Assembly (NCBI RefSeq): GCF_003265705.1
Contig: NW_020312967.1
Location: forward strand, 1,040,879-1,104,878
Length of the DNA: 64,000 bases
DNA from: Callorhinus ursinus
Taxonomy: Eukaryota > Chordata > Mammalia > Carnivora > Otariidae
Direction: 5' to 3'
Numbering within the stretch: position 1 is the stretch's first letter; each line of letters starts with the position of its first letter. Of the stretch, positions 59,026 through 64,000 are shown piece after piece. The notes under the pieces are model-generated. The model was not told where the DNA came from and made no database searches. It saw only the letters and a program-made list of their open reading frames with translations. Both the position numbers and the translations under genes were made by a program.

Positions 59026-59216
59026 ACCACATCTCTCTCAAGATTTGGGGAAATTTCAGCCTTTATTTCCTTAAGTAATCTTTCTGCCCCTTTCTCCATC
59101 TCTTCTCCTTCTGGAACTCCCACAATGTGTAAATTCCTTCACTTGATGATATCCCATAAATCACATAGGCTTTCTTTTACACTTTTTCATTCTTTTTCCT
59201 TTGTTATCTGACTAGA

Positions 59217-59561
59217 TCATTTCAAATAACTTGTCTTTGAATTCACAAATGCTTTCTGCTGCTTAACCAAGTCTGATATTGATGCTATTTCATTTTTCAA
59301 TTCATTCACTGTATTCCACTCCAGAATTTGTTTTTTTCTTATTATTTCTATTTTCCTGTTAAACTTCTCATTTTGTCCTTGTATTATCTTCCTGATTTTG
59401 TTGAGATATCTTTTTGTGTTTTCTTGTAGTTCACTGGGCTTCCTTAACAAAACTATTTCAAATTCCATGTCTGACATATTGTAGATTTTCATTTCTTTGG
59501 GGTCCGTTTCTGAAAAATTATTGTACTCCTTTGGTGGTGTCATGTTTCCTTGATTTTCCAT
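59217..59561 (-). pseudogene. L1 ORF1 protein, N-terminal fragment
   Basis: A 114-codon frame beginning 'MENQGNMTPPKEYNNFSETD', typical of the L1 ORF1p N terminus. Charged heptad-rich sequence follows ('SELQENTKRYLNKIRKIIQ', 'NEKFNRKIEIIRKKQ'), corresponding to the start of the coiled-coil trimerisation region. L1 ORF1p is an RNA-binding chaperone that packages L1 RNA. The RNA-recognition and C-terminal domains are absent. The ATG coincides with the ancestral start. Beyond 59217 the frame closes. Confidence 0.82.
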
Positions 59562-59608
59562 GTTCCTTGAAGTCTTACATTACTGTCCTCACATTTAAAG
59601 AGGCAGTC

Positions 59609-59694
59609 CCACTCCCCCTGCTTGTGTTCCTGCTCTCACTATCTTTCTGTCAAATAAATAAATAAAATCTTTAAAAAAATAAAAATTAAAAAAT
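59609..59694 (+). mobile_element. 5'-truncated Can-SINE (tail half only)
   Basis: Begins within the CT-rich part ('ccactccccctgcttgtgtt') and keeps (AAAT)n and an A-rich tail. The tRNA-like head is missing. TSDs 'aaagaggcagtc' (59597-59608) and 'aaaggggcagtc' (59695-59706) differ at one base, so it inserted in this truncated form. Confidence 0.92.
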
Positions 59695-60963
59695 AAAGGG
59701 GCAGTCACTTCCTCCAATCTTCTTTACTGACTGGCTTCAGGAGAGGAATACTTTCACCTGTTTGCCCTGCTGGAGATTCTGAGGTTTTCTAAGACCTTTT
59801 CTATGGATATTCCTGCTTCATACTTCTTGTTCCCTCCTGGGTGGGGATAGGGGTGACTCTTAAGATTGTATTTCTTCTCTTGATCCTGCAAAGCCCCAGG
59901 GTGGATGCTGACAGCCTCCGTTTGCTTTATCTAGGGTGGTGCTGAGTGCTGAAGTTTGTGTGCTTTCTCCCAATCCCATTGAGTTGGGCCAGCCTTCGGT
60001 GCACACTCACTAGCTGTCTGCAAAGTTCATATTCATTGCCCTCTGAGGCCCGCACAGAGAGCCAGCCATGAGATGGGGGGAGGGGTGGAGTGAGGCATGC
60101 AGAACATTGGAAATGCCTGTGGGCCATTTGATAGGGGGCAGTCTGTAAGTGAGGTATCCCAGCAGCTCGTGGGCAGGCTTCCTCATGGAGAGCATGAAAG
60201 AGTTAGTATGGCCAATGTGTCTGATGAATTCTCAGCCTTGCCTGCTGTACTCCCAGCCTTTCCATGTCCTTCAGTCATGCAGATCACCTCAGTATTCCAA
60301 ATCAAGTGAGAAAGAATTAGTCCTCTTTGGCAGCACCCCACACACTGGGAAGCCAGGCACTCGCACCCTCTCACTTTCCCCTGTGGGAGGAATCATGGAT
60401 CAAGGCATCTCTCTTGGCACTGAGCTGTGCCACTTTGGGGTAGGGGTGATGGTAATGAAACGGAACTGTTCCTCTTACTCTACTTAATGTCCAATCTCAG
60501 ATTTTTTTGCTCCAGTGGTATACTAGAACTTTTCCGATGGATTCTTTCACTCCCACAAAAGTATTCTTATGTGTGGGTGATTCTCAAAATCAATGGTTTT
60601 TTTTGTTTTTTGTTTTTTTTTTGTGGGGAAGAGGGTAGAAAACTCCTATTCTACTATCTTCATGGTGTCTCTCCAGAAGGCTACTTTCTTAATCTGATCT
60701 TGGCCATAAGCATTTTATCCAACTAAAAAGTGTAATGGGCCTTGAAAGCTCCAGTTCAAATGGAAAATCTCATATATGTTAATCTCAGTTGTTTTATGAA
60801 TCTGAGTTAACCTATCCACCAGGTGTCACATTGAGCTCCTAAATACTTTTTACAAACTACCCCCAAAATGAAAACTGAAATAGCACAAGAGGATTCACAG
60901 TGAGGAGGTAGCCTGAAATAGCATTTTAACCTATATGAGAGAGTTTGGAAAAAAAGTTCCTAG

Positions 60964-60979
60964 AATATATATATATATA

Positions 60980-61018
<39 letters not shown>

Positions 61019-61103
61019 TGCAACATATACACACATAGATACATATACATACACATATGCTTATACATGAAAACATTGAGTATGTATATGTATATATATA
61101 CAA
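60964..61103. repeat. Compound (TA)n(CA)n(TA)n microsatellite
   Basis: TA9-type run, CA array, TA run, then loose CATA/TATG units to about 61103. The CA array is flanked by complementary TA blocks. Confidence 0.95.
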
Positions 61104-61183
61104 AAACATGAAAACATTATTAATAACCCATTACTTTTAAAAAAAGTATTTGAGGCACTTAAAATAAAAAATAAAGCAATTTA

Positions 61184-61384
61184 GGGGAGTCTGGGTGGCT
61201 CAGTCAGTTAAGCAGCTGACTCTTGGTTTTGGTTCAGGTCGTGATCTCGGGGTCATGGGATCAAGCCCCATGTCTGGCTCTGTGCTCAGTGTGGAGTCTG
61301 CTTGTCCCTTCCTCTGTCCCTCCCCACCCCCCACTCATGCTCTATCTCTAAAATAAATAAAGTCTTTAAAAATAATAAAATGTT
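61184..61384 (+). mobile_element. Can-SINE, older subtype
   Basis: The head 'ggggagtctgggtggctcag' is followed by 'gctgactcttggttttggtt', the older form. A perfect TSD 'aaagcaattta' lies at 61173-61183 and 61385-61395. Confidence 0.95.
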
Positions 61385-61395
61385 AAAGCAATTTA

Positions 61396-61832
61396 TATGA
61401 GACTAAAACCATAGGAATCTGTAATAAAGCAGGATGAAGATGAAAATACAAGCATGGATTAAGAAATTTACTTATTTAGCTTTGAGCTTTCTGAAAAGCA
61501 TCGGCAAAAGGCAAATTGGTTTGATCACAGTTCTAAATATATAATAAAAATAAGCATTATGAATCACAGGAAGAAAAAATAATTTAGGATCTGTAACTAC
61601 AATCCTTTTGAAAAAAGTGAAACTTTAGTAATGGAAGGACTTCTGTTCTATAGAACATGTTGACAGGTTGCGGCATAGGGAATAAGAAATGTGCAAAGCT
61701 AAGTTTCTCCTCGTAACAGAAAAAAAAATTTGGAGCTCTTGAAGCCACCTAGAGTGGAAGGGTAAGACAATAAGATTACAAAAGGTTTTGCCAACATGAT
61801 TTGAACCATCTCCATGACTTCTAAAATTTTTG
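61396..61832. other. Unassigned spacer
   Basis: No repeat, RNA gene or exon recognised. Confidence 0.4.
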
Positions 61833-61850
61833 AATAAAAGTTACTAAATT

Positions 61851-62038
61851 AGGGGCACCTGGCTGGCTCAATCAGTTAAGTGTCTGCTTTCGGCTCAGGT
61901 CTTGATCCCAGGACTGAGTCAGGCTCCTTGCTCAATGGGGAGCCTGCTACTCCCTCTCCCTCTCCCTGCCACTCCCCCTGCTTGTGCTCTCTCTCTCTCT
62001 CATGCTCTCACTCTCTGTCAAATAAATAAATAAAATCT

Positions 62039-62072
<34 letters not shown>
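61851..62072 (+). mobile_element. Can-SINE with B-box-region deletion and expanded (AAAT)n tail
   Basis: A perfect 18-bp TSD 'aataaaagttactaaatt' lies at 61833-61850 and 62073-62090. The usual 'gggtcctgggatcgagcccc' segment is shortened to 'ggactgagtc', which removes most of the B-box-like sequence. The tail is a long (AAAT)n microsatellite. Confidence 0.95.
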
Positions 62073-62075
<3 letters not shown>

Positions 62076-62090
62076 AAAAGTTACTAAATT

Positions 62091-62473
62091 CAAGAAAAGC
62101 TTTTGTTTCTTGAAGGAAATAATAAAAATGTTTTTATTGTTTGTAAGTGTGCAGAGCATAAGAAAGATAATATTAGGAGTAGAAGAATTGCAGATAGACG
62201 TACAATGAAAACAGATACTCCTAGAAATATCCAACATCATGTAGAGTACTTTTCAGTATTCTATGACTTGGAATATTCCTATTAATGAATTGTACAACTA
62301 TATCTTAGGGGAAAATGATACCTTGGTCAAAAAGTTTAGGAGGAGCGACAACTTTTGTCTTAATTCTTTATGTTTATGTATTCAAAAATGGAAACTGAAA
62401 CTATATGATAAGTTGTGGCTTTGAAAATAAAGCCCCCAACAATTTGAAAATTTGTAATATTAAGTCATCCCTC
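62091..62473. other. Unassigned spacer
   Basis: AT-rich. No recognised element. Confidence 0.4.
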
Positions 62474-62485
62474 AAAATTAGCTTT

Positions 62486-62683
62486 TTTTTTAAGATCTTA
62501 TTTATTTATTTGACAGAGAGAGAGAGACAGCGATAGCAGGAACACAAGCAGGGGGAGTGGGAGAGGGAGAAGCAGGCTTCCCACGGAGCAGGGAGCCCGA
62601 TGTGGGGGCTCGATTCCAGGACCCTGAAATGACGACCTGAGCCGAAGGCAGATGCTTAACAACTGAGCCACCCAGGCAACCCT
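62486..62683 (-). mobile_element. Can-SINE, full length
   Basis: Antisense, with T tail and head ending 'gagccacccaggcaaccct'. A perfect TSD 'aaaattagcttt' lies at 62474-62485 and 62684-62695. Confidence 0.96.
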
Positions 62684-62942
62684 AAAATTAGCTTTGATAA
62701 AAGACAATTATATTAACCTTTAATTATAACTTGGAAACTTCGGCATTATGATGGATCTGAGGAGTTTTACTTAGACATACATAATTTGGGGGTTCATATT
62801 TGATAAAGAAAGTGAGTACATTCCTAAACCCACTGTGAACTAGTGCGATACATTTTACATTGATACATTTTTATTTATGGGTGAGATTAGGAAGTTGAAA
62901 GACTGTGTAACTGAAATAGTTTTATTTAAAGAAGATGTTCTA

Positions 62943-63006
62943 CTACATCAAGAACTAATGATGTAATGTATGGTGATTAACATAACAATAAAAAATTAAA
63001 AAAAAT
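62943..63006 (+). mobile_element. Minimal L1 insertion: about 64 bp of 3' end with perfect TSD
   Basis: Contains only the terminal L1 3' UTR ('aactaatgatgtaatgtatg', 'gtgattaacataacaataaa') and A tail. A perfect 15-bp TSD 'aaagaagatgttcta' lies at 62928-62942 and 63007-63021. The match to the left-edge L1 3' end is very close, so it is young. Confidence 0.95.
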
Positions 63007-63021
63007 AAAGAAGATGTTCTA

Positions 63022-63822
63022 ACCTTCCCCATAATTACAGAGATCAGGCACTTTCCCAACAAACAAACAAACAAACATGTTCATTGACGGAAATACTTGA
63101 AATCAACCACAAAAAGAACAATATGGCAGGCAGCAATTAAGAATATATTTGATACAATGGATGTTAGGGTAAAAAACAAAAACCTAAAGCCAAAAGGGAG
63201 AGAAAAATGGGCATAAAGAACAATGATAGCCATAAACTGAAGAGGTTTACATGTAAACCATTCAGGAAGACTAATCAGTCAGCTCCATTGTTGTGTCTCA
63301 TGAGGCTCTGCCTCAGAAAGGCAATGACACATACCATCTGAAACACAGGAAATTAATGATTATGAGGTTCATGGTTTCTGCAGTTCCAGGTTAGTATCAT
63401 TATTTCAGTTTTTCATATTCACATTCTTTGTAATGAGTTTTGCATTTTCTTCAATTTTCTTTGGGCAAATATAATTTCAATTCCACATAACTTAATAGGG
63501 AAATTGTGTTAGGATACTATAGGAATAAAAGGTGCCCCTTCATTTTCTTTCTGTTTTTTTTTTCCTTCCCTAAGGGAAAGACAAAGTATAAGAAATACTA
63601 AAATGAAACTTCACTAAAAACTATGGTGCAAAGTTTTTATATTGCTATTATTGGGGGACCATGTAAACAAAGTTCTCTTTATCACACAAAAATGCTGTGA
63701 TTTCAGGGTGTACACTAAAAAATCTTAATTCTCTTACGGTATTTTACCTTTACCTAGGATCAGTTGACAGATTTTTAGGTCAGCTCAGGGATGGCAGATA
63801 GATTTACTCTGGGTATGAACTT

Positions 63823-63853
<31 letters not shown>

Positions 63854-64000
63854 ATACATAAAAAGAGAGACTTTCTAATCTCAATCACTCTCATGCCTTG
63901 TTTCACAAACCAACAAAATGTCCAAAATAGCCCCACATTTCATGCTTCTAAACCATATCATGCAGAATTCTAAACAGTCTTTTAAACCTGAAGTTGACAC
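63022..64000. other. Unassigned; ends with a (TC)n microsatellite
   Basis: Apparently unique AT-rich sequence with (CAAA)n at 63059-63077 and a TC/TCTG array at about 63822-63853. No exon recognised. Confidence 0.4.

Larger units (their letters stand above)
59026..60690 (-). mobile_element. Old L1M, 5' UTR and start of ORF1
   Basis: Reading the minus strand: 5' UTR from about 60690 (complement of 'ctactatcttcatggtgtct' near the 5' end), about 1.1 kb of relatively GC-rich sequence, then ORF1 from 59561. It breaks off at about 59026 within ORF1; the rest of ORF1, ORF2 and the 3' UTR are missing. A 5'-truncated SINE lies at 59609-59694. Losing the 3' side rather than the 5' side is the reverse of usual L1 truncation, so a later deletion or rearrangement is implied. 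Confidence 0.78.

Noticed and set aside
4721..62683. tRNA-like heads of the SINEs considered as tRNA genes
   Set aside because: They lack a complete cloverleaf and continue into CT-rich tails. They are SINE promoters, not tRNA genes.
1..64000. A novel defence, biosynthetic or other gene-encoded system
   Set aside because: No cluster of non-transposon coding sequence exists on either strand. The window is repeat-rich mammalian non-coding DNA.

Overview
This window looks like intergenic or deep-intronic nuclear DNA from a carnivoran mammal. The evidence is about twenty tRNA-derived Can-SINEs (SINEC) with the A-box-like head 'tggctcagtcggttaag' and a CT-rich, (AAAT)n-ending tail, plus carnivore-type LINE-1 3' UTRs. 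The SINE consensus reads like the arctoid form (bear, pinniped or mustelid) rather than the dog form; this is from remembered family sequence, not a search. I found no host protein-coding exon, no structural RNA gene, no CRISPR array and no microbial-type system. Almost every long open frame lies in a transposon or a low-complexity tract.

Layout. 1-1.87 kb: 3' part of a young plus-strand L1 whose ORF2 is open for 463 codons to its natural stop. 2.1-5.7 kb: old minus-strand L1 with a nested SINE. 5.76-9.17 kb: carnivore-age minus-strand L1, 5'-truncated. 9.2-14.5 kb: mostly unassigned sequence with LTR, L2 and MIR scraps. 14.5-16.7 kb: SINE, a ~290-bp GAAA/GA tract, then two L1M pieces in opposite orientation around an LTR-like piece. 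18.86-19.5 kb: MER2/Tigger-type DNA transposon split by a SINE. 21.95-22.31 kb: complete-looking MLT1A-type solo LTR. 24.36-26.34 kb: plus-strand L1M with a GATA array holding a 10-N assembly gap. 26.56-29.83 kb: nearly complete HAL1-like (ORF1-only) LINE with two nested SINEs. 33.4-35.6 kb: old L1M and a tiny L1 insertion. 37.96-40.07 kb: an L1 with inverted 5' part, flanked by a target-site duplication (TSD), followed by another truncated L1. 41-46.8 kb: MIR, SINE, HAL1/L1M and L2-like layers, including a tailless half-SINE. 46.8-59 kb: low repeat density apart from four SINE/L1M copies and several MIRs; the best place to look for conserved non-coding DNA (about 55.1-56.0 kb). 59.0-60.7 kb: 5' UTR and ORF1 start of an old minus-strand L1. 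61-63 kb: three SINEs and a ~64-bp L1 insertion with a perfect 15-bp TSD.

The window is best read as a layered record of retrotransposition: MIR/L2, then HAL1/L1M, MLT1 and MER2, then carnivore L1, then young L1 and SINEs, with nesting giving relative ages. The most interesting observations are mechanistic: 5' inversion, a recurrent L1 breakpoint beside a small hairpin, a 3'-truncated tailless SINE with long TSDs, and extreme L1 truncation. Family names rest on recognition from memory; RepeatMasker with a carnivore library would settle them.
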